Source: Ziziphus jujuba (Eukaryota > Streptophyta > Magnoliopsida > Rosales > Rhamnaceae). From it: DNA of 64,000 bases. Each line of letters begins with the position of its first letter. The stretch's first letter is position 1. Below, one piece after another: positions 34,208-45,905 of the stretch. Both the position numbers and the translations under genes were made by a program. The notes under the pieces are model-generated. The model worked only from the letters and a program-made list of their open reading frames with translations, was not told where the DNA came from and did no database searches. The DNA lies in the NCBI RefSeq assembly GCF_031755915.1, contig NC_083382.1, positions 28,248,001-28,312,000 of the forward strand, in the 5' to 3' direction.

Positions 34208-35510
34208 TTAAGCATCCAAGAGAGGATTGAACACAGCGCCAAGAAAGAAAACCATGCCATGAGTTTCTTCCCTTATCATAAACAGAAAAGGATGGTCTGC
34301 TACAAAGCTTGGAGTTGGAATTATGGCACAGCAACGTCGAAATCGAACAGCAGTGCTTGCTGCAGCTTCTGTCCCTTCCTCATTTACTTCAATATAAGAC
34401 TTGTGGAATATATCTGAAACATAAATCCCATCATCACCATTACCAGTATCAACCATTTCTGTCATCTCGCCTGGCTTGAAAGGCAGTTTAAGCCCCATAT
34501 CCTTCATGGTTTCTGAAGCTTCAAACTCATAAGAGAATTTGAATTTTGGAATCCAAAAATGAGGGAGACTTTCTAACCTTGTCTTGAATTGCTGATTCAA
34601 GAAACCAGAATTGAGTTTGACCATTTGGATTAGATTAGGCAGCCCATCTTGTTCAGTTGGAAGGAAAAAGTACATGGAAAATTTCCGGGCATCTTGACCA
34701 CTCTGGTAGGGAATTTGAAGTACTTTATAACCATCAAAAGAACCATATAGGTGGCGCATAGATCTCTTGGTGGTCATGTAAGGAGCTTGAACAATTTGCC
34801 CATTGAGAAGGTGAAAGTCTCTATGTTGAGTCATTGAGGGGTCAAATTGTTGATCCCATGCTCCTTTGAAATAGAGTGCATTTGCAAGTACAAGTGCAGT
34901 CTCACTATCCAACGATTTGTCTGGGAGGAGTTGTTTGATTAGTCCATTGGTTGCTATTCGAGCCCACAAGTTCACCTCTTCTACCACCTCTTTAGCCTGA
35001 TGCGCAAATTACATGAAAATAATTCTAAGTTAAGCCAGCTACATATATACATATTATTTATCTGTGTGTGAATAGTATAGGAATCTTTAATATGTAATGC
35101 ACCTTGGCTTCAAAGTCCACGTTTTTAATCTCAGCTTTGTACAAGTCTTTGGCAATCTCTTGGAAAGATGGCTTCAAAATGAACCTTTGATCGAGCCAAG
35201 CACCATTGACAAAGGACAGAAGTGGACCACCTTCGGGGTTCTCAGCTGGGGATGCAACAGTACTGATAATCTTCGAAGACAACAGATTTATATCACCAAT
35301 ACTCGTTGATCCTAAAAAATGAAGAAGCTGTTTCAGAGTTTGGCCTTTCGAGCCTGCAGCAATCAAGCTTAGCATGACATGTAAGGATAATGGAGAGGCC
35401 ACAAAATTGGAGCCCTTCGGGGCTTCCTTTTCAAGTATCTGGCTTGTCAACAGCAAACAGAAGTCTGTGTTGAAGAGGGCACTAGTGTTTGATTGTGGTG
35501 AGTTCTCCAT
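34208..35510 (-). CDS. Serpin B3 (type-3 plant serpin)
   Basis: Exon 1 is 35510-35103 (136 codons, MENSPQSNTSALFN; upstream in-frame ATG at 35522). Exon 2 is 34996-34208 (262 codons plus TAA); 398 aa. Motifs: FVASPLSLHVMLSL, LYFKGAWDQQFDPS, hinge NEEGTEAAASTA, FVADHPFLFMI, FNPLLDA. The loop is VRFRRCCAIIPTPS, with Cys predicted at P1 and P1', unlike A3 (KTLR in place of RRCC), although the rest of exon 2 differs at only about 16 residues. Two adjacent cysteines at the scissile bond are unusual for an inhibitory serpin. TATA-like box CCTATATATAAC is about 50 bp upstream (35560-35571). Confidence 0.93.
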
Positions 35511-36246
35511 TTTGATTTCCAAAAGGCTTTTGATATTTTGTCTTGTGATTGTTAACTTGTTATATATAGGGGCAGAAAAATGAAAAATTCTAGGTAAGCT
35601 GATTGATTAGGGACGTTTTATTTTGTCTTATTGGGAGGTGTGAGCCCGTACACGTTGCATAATTGCATTGGAAAGTTTACTTCGTCAACAAGATAGCTCA
35701 CCTTGTCCCAATATATACTTCATCAACAAGATAGCTCACCTTGTCCCAATATATATATATATATATATATTTCCTCTCCAAGGCATAACAAATGAAGTTT
35801 CGTATTTCACAAATTTTAAATTCATAAAAATGAAAATTGTTTTAACCGGTTACTTATTTTATAAAAACACGTTGCTTTTCATTCCATTGCTAGCAAAAGT
35901 CCCTGCAGACAAAAAGAAGAATCTTTGCAAAAAATTCCCATTAAGATATGTAAGGATGGAAATTTGATCACCTCACTTTTCCTATTTTCGAAAGGGACAA
36001 TATTGGGGGGCTCTGTTTTCTTTGTAGAATCACCAGCGATACAAGCTGACAAGTGACAAGAACAAAAAGTTCTCCACCCATTGAAAATGAATAAAGAACA
36101 AAAAATAACATTACAAAAGAACAAAACAAAAGTAAACATTAAAGTTAACATATATTGATATTAAGGAGGGTCCAAAATGTGTATATTCCCTTCATGTAGT
36201 ATATTTTTTCAATAGTAGTCTTATCCATAAACATCTACAATTTGTC
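35511..36246. other. Spacer between B3 and B4
   Basis: Collinear with 15671-16368. It differs by a local tandem duplication of about 40 bp (ATCAACAAGATAGCTCACCTTGTCCC at about 35684 and 35720) that unit A lacks. Confidence 0.7.
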
Positions 36247-37540
36247 TTAAGCATCCAGAAGAGGATTGAGCACGGCTCCAACAAAGAAAATGATGCCAAG
36301 AGTTTCTTCTCTTATCATAAACAAAAAAGGATGGTCTGCAACAAAGCTTTGAGATGGAATGCTAGCACGGGAACGTGGACCTCGAACAGCAGTGCTTGCT
36401 GCAGCTTCTGTTCCTTCCTCATTTACTTCAATATAAGACTTATGCAATATATCTGAAACAAAAAGCCCATGATCACTATTACCTCTCTCAACCATTTCTG
36501 TCATCTCCCCCGGCTCAAATGGTAGTTTAAGCCCCATTTCCTTCATGGTTTCTGAAGCTTCGAACTGAAAACAGAATTTAAATTTTGGAATCCAGAAATC
36601 AGACATATTTTCTAACCCTATCTTGAATTGTTGATTCAAGAAACCGGAATTGAGTTTAACCATTTGGATTAGATTTGGCAGACCGTCTTTCTCATTTGGA
36701 AGGAAAAAGTACATGGAAAACTTCCCGGCATCTTGACCACTTTGGTATGGAATTTGAACTAGCTTATATCCATCGAAGGATCTGTATAGACGGCGTCTAC
36801 GTCTCTGAGTGGACATGAAAGAAACTTGAACAATTTGTCCATTGAGAAGGTGAAAGTCCCTTTGTTGAGTCATTGATGGGTCAAATTTTAAATCCCACGC
36901 TCCTTTAAAGTAGAGTGCATTTGCAAGAACAAAGACAGTCTCTCTGTCCGGCCATCTAGCGGGGAGTAGTTGTTTGATTAGTCCTTTTGTTGCTACTTCA
37001 ACCCACAAATTCACCTCTTCTACCACTTTTTCAGCCTGATCAAATCAAATGAAAATCATTATAAGTTAAGCTAGCTAGATATATGTATGTGTGTACGTAA
37101 TATATATATATATATATATATGCTATGCTATATACCTTGGTTACAAAGTCTACGCTTTTGAGCTCAGCTTTGTAAGATGCTTTGGCAATCTCTTGGAAGG
37201 ATGACTTCAAAGTAAACCTTCTATCGATCCAAGCTCCATTGACAAAGGACAGAAGTGGACCACCTGCAAGGCTCTCAGCCGGGGATGCAAGATTGATAAT
37301 CTTTGAAGCTAACAGATTTAGATCATGAATACTTGTTGATCCCAAAAAGTGAAGAAGCTGCTGCAGAGTTTGGCCTTTTGTACCTCCAGCGATCAAGCTC
37401 AGCATAACATGTAAGGATAAAGGAGAAGCCACAAAATTGGAGCCCTTTGATGCTTCATTTTCTAAAATCAGGTTTGTCAAATGCAAACAGAAGTCTGTGT
37501 TGAAGAGGGTATTGGTGTTTGATTGAGGTGAGTTCTCCAT
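36247..37540 (-). CDS. Serpin B4 (type-4 plant serpin)
   Basis: Exon 1 is 37540-37136 (135 codons, MENSPQSNTNTLFN); exon 2 is 37035-36247 (262 codons plus TAA); 397 aa; 100-bp intron with a (TA)n run. Complete serpin framework: FVASPLSLHVMLSLIAGG, LYFKGAWDLKFDPS, NEEGTEAAASTA hinge, [20 protein letters not shown]. The loop is VRGPRSRASIPSQS, identical to A4 except Pro for Leu immediately before Arg-Ser, which removes the LRS triplet. Ala-Gly to Gly-Gly in the exon-1 helix is a second notable change. Nearly identical to A4 elsewhere. Confidence 0.93.
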
Positions 37541-38400
37541 TTTGATGATCAAAAAGCATTTTGACATTCTTCTCATAATATTGTTTATGAGTAGAAGAAC
37601 GAAAAATTCAAGGAAAGTTGATGTGAGACTTTTTTTTTTTTTTTTTGATTTGTTTTTTCAAATTGTGTCGTTGAATATAACATTTACTTCATCAACAAGA
37701 TAGCTCCACCTGTTGTCAAGCCATAACAAATGAAGCTTTGTATTTTACAAATTTTAGATTCATAAAAATAAATTTTATTAACCTCTCACTTATTTTATGA
37801 AAACATGCTCTTTTCATTTCAAAAGAAACATACTCTTACTTCCAACAAATGGCGATGCAAGATTATTACTGCCAAAAGCAAGCAAAGGTCCCTGTTGAAA
37901 AGGGCGGTGTTTGATACTTGTCTAAACGGTCCCATTTGATCACCAAAAGCTTTTTATCTTTGCACGTCTTATATTTATTGTTACTATTATAACTATTAAT
38001 TACTACTACTAAATATGCTATATACCCTCACTTTTTCTAATTTGGACAACATGAGGGGCTTTGTTTTGTTTCTAACTTCATGTAACATTAACACATACTA
38101 CAAAACAACATTAAAAAATGATATGACCTCAAAGGCTTTCTTTATTAGCTATAAATATGACCTCAAGGAAATTAAATATTTTGTTTTCCACTGAATTTTT
38201 GCTATTAATCCAAGAAGAGAGAAGGATGTTTTTATTTATAAACATCCATAATTTGGATCTCAATTATGTAAAGAGACAAAAAACCAAAAAAAACCAAAAA
38301 AAAAACAAAAAAAACCAAAAAAACAAAAACAAAAAACAAAAACAAAAACCAAAAACCAAAATAAAACAAAATTAACTATAGCATATACAAAAATAATTTG
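37541..38400. other. Spacer downstream of B5 / upstream of B4 with A-rich simple repeat
   Basis: Collinear with 17657-18650 of unit A. 38270-38370 is an (AAAAACC)n-like A-rich low-complexity run on the + strand; it makes a spurious lysine/glutamine frame. No gene. Confidence 0.7.
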
Positions 38401-39771
38401 GGGGGTGTATTTAATCTTAACTTTTAATGACTTTTGTAGATTTTAAAAGTATTGGTGTATTAAATATAGACTTTTAAATACTTTTAAAAGTAAAAAGGTA
38501 TTTAATACTGACTTTTAAAGATTTTGATAAAGTCTATAAAAATTGTAGTGTATTTAATTATGACTTTTTTAAATCTTTAAAAGTAAAGATGTATTCAATT
38601 TGTATTTGATTTTTATAGATTTGGACTTTTGATTACTTTTTTTGACTTTTTTGTGAGAGATATAAATAGAAGTTCTTCCAATTTTTGCACCAGCTACCCC
38701 AAAGAAATTTACCGACTTCTAAAAAATAAAAAAGACACTGAAAAAATGCCGCTGCACGTTGAAGGGAAGCTGCTCAGTATTCTTCTATCTCAATCATCTC
38801 AAAAAATTTCCAGTACGTTGTATATTTTTTGATCTATGGTTTGGATTTTGTGATAGAGGAGAGTGCGGTTACTCTTTATTACCATTATTTTATATGATTT
38901 TTGACTATTGTACTGAAATTATTTTTTGATGAATAGAAATCCCTCACCAATAAAAATATATATGTATATAAGGTGATTCTTTTGTGATAATGGTGATTTT
39001 TTTTATAGTAGAAACTATTTTTCTTTTTCTTTTTCTTTTTCTGTTCATTTTTGTCTTATTAGAAGTAGAATGTAATGATTGTACTAGTGTAGGAGGCGTA
39101 ACAAGCAAATCTTGACTTTTTTTCTTTTTTTTTTTTTTTTTTTGGTGAATAAACCTTGATTTCTTTTTGGGTATATAATTGGTGGCTGTGCATCGTTTTT
39201 TTGTGGCATAATTTTGTTTGCACTTTCTCTCCTTTTTCTTATTTTTTAAAAGGTTGTTGATGATGCATTTTCTTAGAAAGAAGAAAAACAGAGAAATTTG
39301 ATTTTAATCATTATAGGCATGTTGTTCATGTACACAAATACACACACAAACACATAGATATAGGCAATATAGTTGTTTTTTATTTTTTTTATTTTTTTAA
39401 TGTTTGATGGCCAATGTAGTAGTTTATGTACAAATATTGTTGGTGGTTAATGAAAAGGAAAGGGACTGATTTTTGTGCCATTTTAATTTCTATATCCATT
39501 TTAATTGGTATATTTGTGCTATGAATTAGACACCTCAACATCAAGGCTATTAATTCTAGGTTAACTAGTCGCATCCAGGCACACATGCATTAGTATTTGG
39601 TATATCACTATTCGGCATTCATGTGATTTCCAGCTTTTTTTTTTTTTTTTTTTTTACAAGTTCTTTTGTATATTGTTTTTAAAGTTTCACGGATTTATTA
39701 GCATTCTGCACACTATTCTTTTATTTTTTTAATTGTATATTGTATTTTATGTAAAATATACTAATTTTTAA

Positions 39772-40843
39772 AGGAGGATTCACAACAAGGAAATCATAAA
39801 GGAAAAGGAAAAGGTATAGAAAAATATAAAGTATGGTCAATAGACAAGAGCAATGAGTTGCTAAAACTCATGGTTGATGCTGCCAATCGTGGATGGCGTG
39901 ATAAAAATAGTTTATTAAGCAAGCAAACTGTAGAAAACAGAATACTTTCCGTTCTTAATGCAAAATTTGGGAGTGAATGGACTTATAAGGAGTATACAAG
40001 TCAGTTGAAATGGTTTAAACAATGATATGCCAACTACTCTCAACTTATGCAGCATAGCTCTGGATTTGGATGGAATCCTATAACAAAAAAATTTAGTGCT
40101 AGTGAAGAAGTATGGGAGGACTATTTTAAGGTAAGCTTTCTTCTATTTAAAATATATATATACAAAAAAATAATGAATATTAATAATAGTAATTTTTTAT
40201 ACATTGTCTAGTGCTTGTTTCTATAACATACTAAAATGCTAATTGTACTTTTATTTCTTGTCAATCTCATCCTACCCATAAAAGTTATCGTACAGACACT
40301 TTTGCTGATTATGAAGACTTGAGAATTGCAATTGGAAATGGAGCTGCAACTGGGAAACATTCAATTGGATTAGGAGAGGAAACTGATGTAAGAATATTTG
40401 ACTTAGAAGAAAATAGAGATGGTGATTTAGACAACCTGACATATGATCTCACGACCGAGACATTCATACCAAGTGATATACAAGAAACTTCACTGCAGTC
40501 TCCCACTTTAAGCAATTTTACTTCATCATTACCTTTTCAGAACATGAGTTCAGGGGTTCCTCCAACAACAACAAAAAGAAATAGAATGGACTTTGATGGA
40601 AAATCTAGTTCTTTTGAAACTAACAGATCACAAGCATCAGTCTTGGAGAAAATCAATCAAAGTATTAACAAGTTGAATCAAAGTATCGATTCAATTGGTA
40701 CTAAAGATTATAGTTGTTGGGATATTATCAAGGAGATTCCAAACTTGGATAAGCAAGCTCAATATAAGGCATTGAAATTGGTAAACACTAGAGCAAAGAA
40801 GATCGAGTTCTTCAAAATGACACCCCAAGAGCATTTCGACTAG
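39772..40843 (+). pseudogene. Harbinger MYB/SANT-like accessory protein gene
   Basis: Exon 39772-40130 encodes a MYB/SANT-like domain: KYKVWSIDKSNELLKLMVDA, NRILSVLNAKFGSEWTYKEY, FGWNPITKKFSASEEVWEDY, followed by donor GTAAGC. A second exon from about 40268 reads HPTHKSYRTDTFADYEDL, a low-complexity middle, and a C-terminal segment LDKQAQYKALKLVNTRAKK up to TAG at 40841. In this superfamily the protein works with the transposase in DNA binding and nuclear import. An in-frame TGA near 40023 (after LKWFKQ) and a missing AG acceptor before exon 2 (GTCAA where GTCAG is expected) indicate decay. Confidence 0.83.
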
Positions 40844-41188
40844 ATTAACTTTGAATTACAAAATTGAGTTATTTTAAAATATATTGTTTTAAGGATGTTA
40901 TTTTTATTTTGAGTGTCTAACTTATTATTATTATTATTTTTTTTTTGTTAGTATAAAATATCAATAGAATGAATTTGACATGTTTTTTTTTTTTTTATAT
41001 ATGTGATTATTATGAATATGCATTTAAATTCTTTTTTAAATCTTTGATCATTGGATGATTATTTTTTTCATTATTTTTTTCATTATTATTAAGCTTAACA
41101 CGTGTACTAAAAAATGAGCTTATTTTTAAATAATTTTTTATGCTATTTTTCTTTTTTAAAATAATTTGATCAGGAGGCTTTATTTACA

Positions 41189-42625
41189 ATGTCTTATTCC
41201 AATATAGACAAAGAAAAAATAGAAGAGGAAGAGATGGAAGAAGAAGAGTATGAAGAAGAATTGCAGGAAAAAGTTAAAAATTCTTTGATAGCTATTAGAG
41301 CAATTCTCCAGGTACTACATGAACTCATAGTTAACACGTATAGTAATCATGATTATCCAGAAGATCAAAAACATCAATTGGATACAACTACATACATAAA
41401 ATATTGAGTGAGGAATCGACAAACTTTTGGCAAGGTTATAGAATGTATCCTTATGTGTTTCTAAAGTCATGTAACATCATTAGAGAAAAAAACATTACTA
41501 TATGATACAAGATATGTGTTGAAGAGATGCTTGCAACATTTTTACTTACTGTCGGCCAAAATTCTTGATATTGTTTGATTTGTAAAACATTTGAATGGTC
41601 ACATTTTATCAGTAGTCAAAGTTTTAACAAGATTTTGAGGGCGTTGAACACAATCGCAGTAGATTTGATGGCTAAACCTGGAGTAACAATGCCAGAAAAA
41701 ATTAGAGAAAGTACAAGATTTTACCCTTACTTTAAAGTAAGTGATTTTTTTTAAGTATTAATTATTATTATTGTTATTGTTGTTTTTTCTTTTTTAACTA
41801 TTAAATTGTTGTAATTCTTATAACCTATTCTATATTATTTTTATAAGTATAGGATTGCATAGGAGCTATTGACGGCACTTATATTCCAGCAATGGTATGA
41901 GGACATGATGTAAGTAGTTATCGTAAACGTCATGGACTAATTTCACAAAATCTTTTAGCAGCTTGCAACTTTGATTTAGAATTTATGTATGTGCTTAGTG
42001 GGTGGGAAGGATCTGCTCATGATTCAAAAGTATTAAATGATGCTCTATCAAGGAGGAATGGACTTAAACTACCACAAGGTATTTATATATTTATTTATTC
42101 ATGTATTTATTATTATTATTACTTTTTTTTTTCTAATTATACATGTTACGTATTGCTTCCTAATGATGCAAATATTATATGGTTAAGTAAATTTTCTTTG
42201 GTGTGGATTGTGGATTTCCAAATCGATGTCAATTTTTAGCTCCTTTTCGAGGTATTCGTTATCATCTTCAAGATTTTTTAGGTCAAAGTCGTGACCCTGA
42301 AACTCCAAATGAATTATTCAATCATCGTCATGCTTCACTGAGAAATACAATTGAGAGAATATTTGGTATATTTAAATCATGGTTTACAATTTTCAAAACA
42401 GCTCCTCCATTTCCATTTGATACACAAACAAAATTAGTATTAGCTTGTGTAGGATTACATAACTTTCTGCGCAAAAAGTGTCGTTCTAATGAGTTTCCAA
42501 AAGAACAAGATGATGAAGGTTCATCATCTTTAGCAATACCAGCTAATGAGAAGGATGATTCTGAACCAATTATTGAGACTCAAGACAACAAAGAGAGCAT
42601 GCAAATCAGTGGAGAGATGCTATAG
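41189..42625 (+). pseudogene. Harbinger DDE transposase gene
   Basis: Starts MSYSNIDKEKIEEEEM with an acidic N-terminus, then loses frame near 41405. The catalytic core is visible: first Asp in GAIDGTYIPAM (about 41866), second Asp in GWEGSAHDSKVL (about 42003), Glu in RNTIERIFGIFKSWF (about 42340). LACVGLHNFLRKKC and an acidic tail follow up to TAG at 42623. A TGA lies directly after GTYIPAMV (41898), and an intron-like gap sits at 42080-42200 (LPQG|GTAT donor). The catalytic triad is conserved but the frame is interrupted, so it is inactive as it stands. Confidence 0.87.
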
Positions 42626-43097
42626 CTGCTAATATGTGGAATGATGTTGAACATTTTAATGATATTGAACAATAGATTTTTTTTTTTTACACATAACAAT
42701 GAGATCGTTGGTATTTTAAAAAAAATGAATATTAGATATTTTTATTATTTGTTAGTAGTAATGGATTGTTCGTTTCATTTTTTATAATTTTTTCATTTTC
42801 ATTTTTAAGTAGATTATACTTTTTAATATATGGTTATATTATAAATATTTTTAAAAATCATTAAAAGTCTTTAAAAGTTATTAAAACAAAAGTCTATGAA
42901 AGTCTATCATACTTTTATAAATTCTGTTTAAATCCATTAAAATCCAACAAATCCATAAAGTTCTATCACTTAAAAAAAAAAACATTAAAAGTAGAAATTG
43001 AATACACCCCCGAAGAGTTGATTTGTCCTAATCTGAAGACTTATTGATACACATTTGACATAAAATCGAGAAAAACACAGGATATATATTCTCCATC

Positions 43098-44479
43098 TTA
43101 AGCATCAAGGAGGGGATTGAGCACAGCTCCAATAAAGAAAATTATACCATGAGTCTCTTCTTTAATCACAAACAGGAAAGGATGGTCTGCCACAAAGCTT
43201 GGAGTAACAATTCTAGCACAGAGCATTTGACTCTTAACAGCCGTGCTTGCTGAAGCTTCGGCCCCTTCCTCATTCACTTCAATAAAAGATTTGTGAAATA
43301 CACGCGAAACAAACAGATCATCACTGTAAGGGCTGTCAACCATTTCTGTCAGCTCCCCAGACTTGAATGGTAGTTTCAGCCCCATTTCCTTCATGGTTTC
43401 TGAAGCTTCAAACTCAGAAGAGAATTTAAACTTTGGAATCCAAAAATGAGCGAGATCCTCATACCAGAGATGATATCGTTGATTCAGCAAGCCAGGATTC
43501 AGTTTGATTTTTTGGATTAGACTTAGAAGACCATCTTTCTCATTTGGAAGGAAAAAGTACATGGAAAATTTCCTTGGATCTTGACCACTTTGGTAGGGAA
43601 TTTTAAGTAGTTTAAAACCATTAAAAGATCCATAAAGCTGGCCCATAAAACTTTGATTGGTCATGAAAGGAACTCGAACAGTTTGCCCATTTAGAAGGTG
43701 AAAGTCTCGGAGTTGAGTCATTGAGGGGTCGAATTTTTGATCCCATGCTCCTTTAAAATAGAGCGCATTTGCAAGCACAAGCACAGTGTACTTATCCAGA
43801 GATCCAGTTGGGAGGAGTTGTTTGATTAGCCCTTTGGTTTCTGTTTCAGCCCACAAATTCACTTCTTGTACTACTTCTTCAGCCTTCATTATTGATCATG
43901 ACCAAGCATATATGCATGAAATGTTATGTTATATATGTCATTAATTACAACCATGCTTTGTATAATTTCAAAATCTCAGTTTGATTCAACAATAGAGTTA
44001 ATATAGACACTAAAAAAAAAGAGGAAAAATAAATAAAAAATGAATAAAAAGAAGATATATACCTTGTTTAAAAAGTCCACATTTTTGGGCTCAGCTTTGT
44101 AAGTAGCTTTGAGAATCTGTTGGAAAGTTGACTTCAAAGGGAACCTTTGATCAAGCCAAGCACCATTGACAAAAGACAAGAGAGGACCACCTGCGAGGTT
44201 CTTATCACTTCCCTCAATTGGGGAAGCAACATTTATGAGCATTGAAGACATTATATTTAGATCGCTAACACTGTTGGATTTAAGAAAGTGTAGAAACTGT
44301 TTCAAAGTATGGCTTGTCGATCCTGCAGCAGCCAAGCTTAATACAACATGTACGGATAAAGGAGAGGCCACAAAGTTGGAGCCCTTTGCGGCTTCTTTTT
44401 CCATAATTTGGTTTGTCACGAGCAAGCAGAAGTCAGTGTTGAAGAGGTAGGTGTTTGACCCTGAACCTGGGTGCTCCAT
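43098..44479 (-). CDS. Serpin B5 (type-5 plant serpin)
   Basis: Exon 1 is 44479-44063 (139 codons, MEHPGSGSNTYLFN; further in-frame ATGs at 44485 and 44491). Exon 2 is 43883-43098 (261 codons plus TAA); 400 aa. Landmarks: FVASPLSVHVVLSLAAAG, FVNGAWLDQRFPL, LYFKGAWDQKFDPS, FHLLNGQTVRVPF, hinge [32 protein letters not shown]14 Thr of the hinge is Ala and Ser replaces Ala at P11; both are small residues and compatible with loop insertion. The loop is VKSQMLCARIVTPS with Leu predicted at P1. It is the most divergent intact copy and the partner of the broken A5. Confidence 0.92.
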
Positions 44480-45905
44480 TGCCATAGTCAAAAAAATAAA
44501 AGATTTTTGATATTTTGTCCTGTAATATTGTTTTCTTGAACTCGACCCTAACTATGTATATATATATATATATATATAGGCAAGGCAAGGAAAGTTGAAG
44601 AAATCAATGGGGATGTGGAACGCGTTTTTGGGTTTGCTTGCTTCCATTCGGGTGCAATGGATGGATTGACCAATTAGACTTTTTGAGATAGCTTGGCATT
44701 TACCTTCATCAACAAGATAGCTCTACAACTTATTAGATTTTTTTTACAAAATACTATTCATCACCAATGAGCTCATAGCTGATGTGGCAATTTAATTGGC
44801 CTGCGTTAGCTATGCTTTAGAAGTCAAAAGAAAGAATTAGGATCCTCTACTTGGTTTTTCTATACTTGTTTATGCTAAAGAATTAGGATCCTCTACTTGG
44901 TTTTTCTATACTTGTTTATGCTTTTTTTTTTTTTTTTGTATTTTAACCATGCATTGTTAATCCAATGAATGATATATATCCATTTTATTGACATAACCTT
45001 TTTAAAACATAATTAAATTCAAATAAAACACATGAAGATAGAAGAAAAACAAGCAAGGGATTCAGATCCGGAAAGAAATTGAAAGCACTTAGTTAACAAG
45101 TGCCACATCAACCATAAATCCAACTGGTAATGATAATCAATATGGCAATAATAGGTTGGCTTCATTAAAATTCTTTTGATTTTTTAGAACTAAAATTCTA
45201 TATGGAAAAGTGAACTCACAATGGATATATAAACCCGCCAGGAATCATCACCTTTGTTACAAATAGCATTTTTCAATTTTTGTAATTCCTTAGCAAAATT
45301 TTGTAAACGTAAATTGTATTATAACCTTTTGCTTCTCTCAAAAACAAATATATTTACCAACAAAAGGTTCATAATTTTATCGGAATTTGCTTATTAAATC
45401 CATTATTTTGAAATAAATTAATATGTAGAAATAAATTTTATGGAAATTTACATAGTCAACGGCGACTTTTTTCTTTTGGTCAATGACTATTAGCTAGGCT
45501 GTTTTGTTTCTTGGGTGTCAAGTATCCAAAAATAACATTAAACAAGGACATAGGAAAATATTAATATTATCAAACTACTTCTAACCCACCAACTTCAAAC
45601 CAGCAATCGCAAATGGCTGTGACCTACTTGTATAAGGTTTATAAGTAATCACCACCTAGCAAATTAGGATATCCCAATTGTAGTGAACGTCTTCCGCACA
45701 CATCACAAATAAACAATGAAATAATTTCGTATGACCTCAAAACCTTTGACTATATTATTAATCCAAAGATATTACAATGTTTTATTTGTAAATTACATCT
45801 ACTAATTGGATCTCAAGTTAAGAGACAAATTCAAAAAAATAAAAATAAAAATTATACGTTGTAAATAAACAAGATATGTAAATTTTTGTAGCATATTCCC
45901 CAATC
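44480..45905. other. Spacer between B5 and C1
   Basis: Contains the B5 promoter region with a (TA)n run (44556-44577) and a perfect 46-bp tandem duplication (44831-44876 and 44877-44922). No gene seen. Confidence 0.7.

Larger units (their letters stand above)
38401..43011 (+). mobile_element. PIF/Harbinger DNA transposon with two decayed genes
   Basis: Terminal inverted repeats: GGGGGTGTATTTAATCTTAA at 38401 and the complement of AATTGAATACACCCCC at 42996-43011, with further imperfect matching (ACTTTTAATG) inward. The subterminal arms are full of short TTTTAAAAGT repeats. Between them lie a MYB/SANT-like gene and a DDE transposase, the two-gene layout that defines PIF/Harbinger elements. The expected 3-bp TTA/TAA duplication is not evident at the edges. 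The element separates B4 from B5 and is absent from the equivalent place in unit A (about 18650). Confidence 0.88.

Noticed and set aside
38157..38375. Lys/Gln-rich small protein
   Set aside because: Translation of an A-rich simple repeat.
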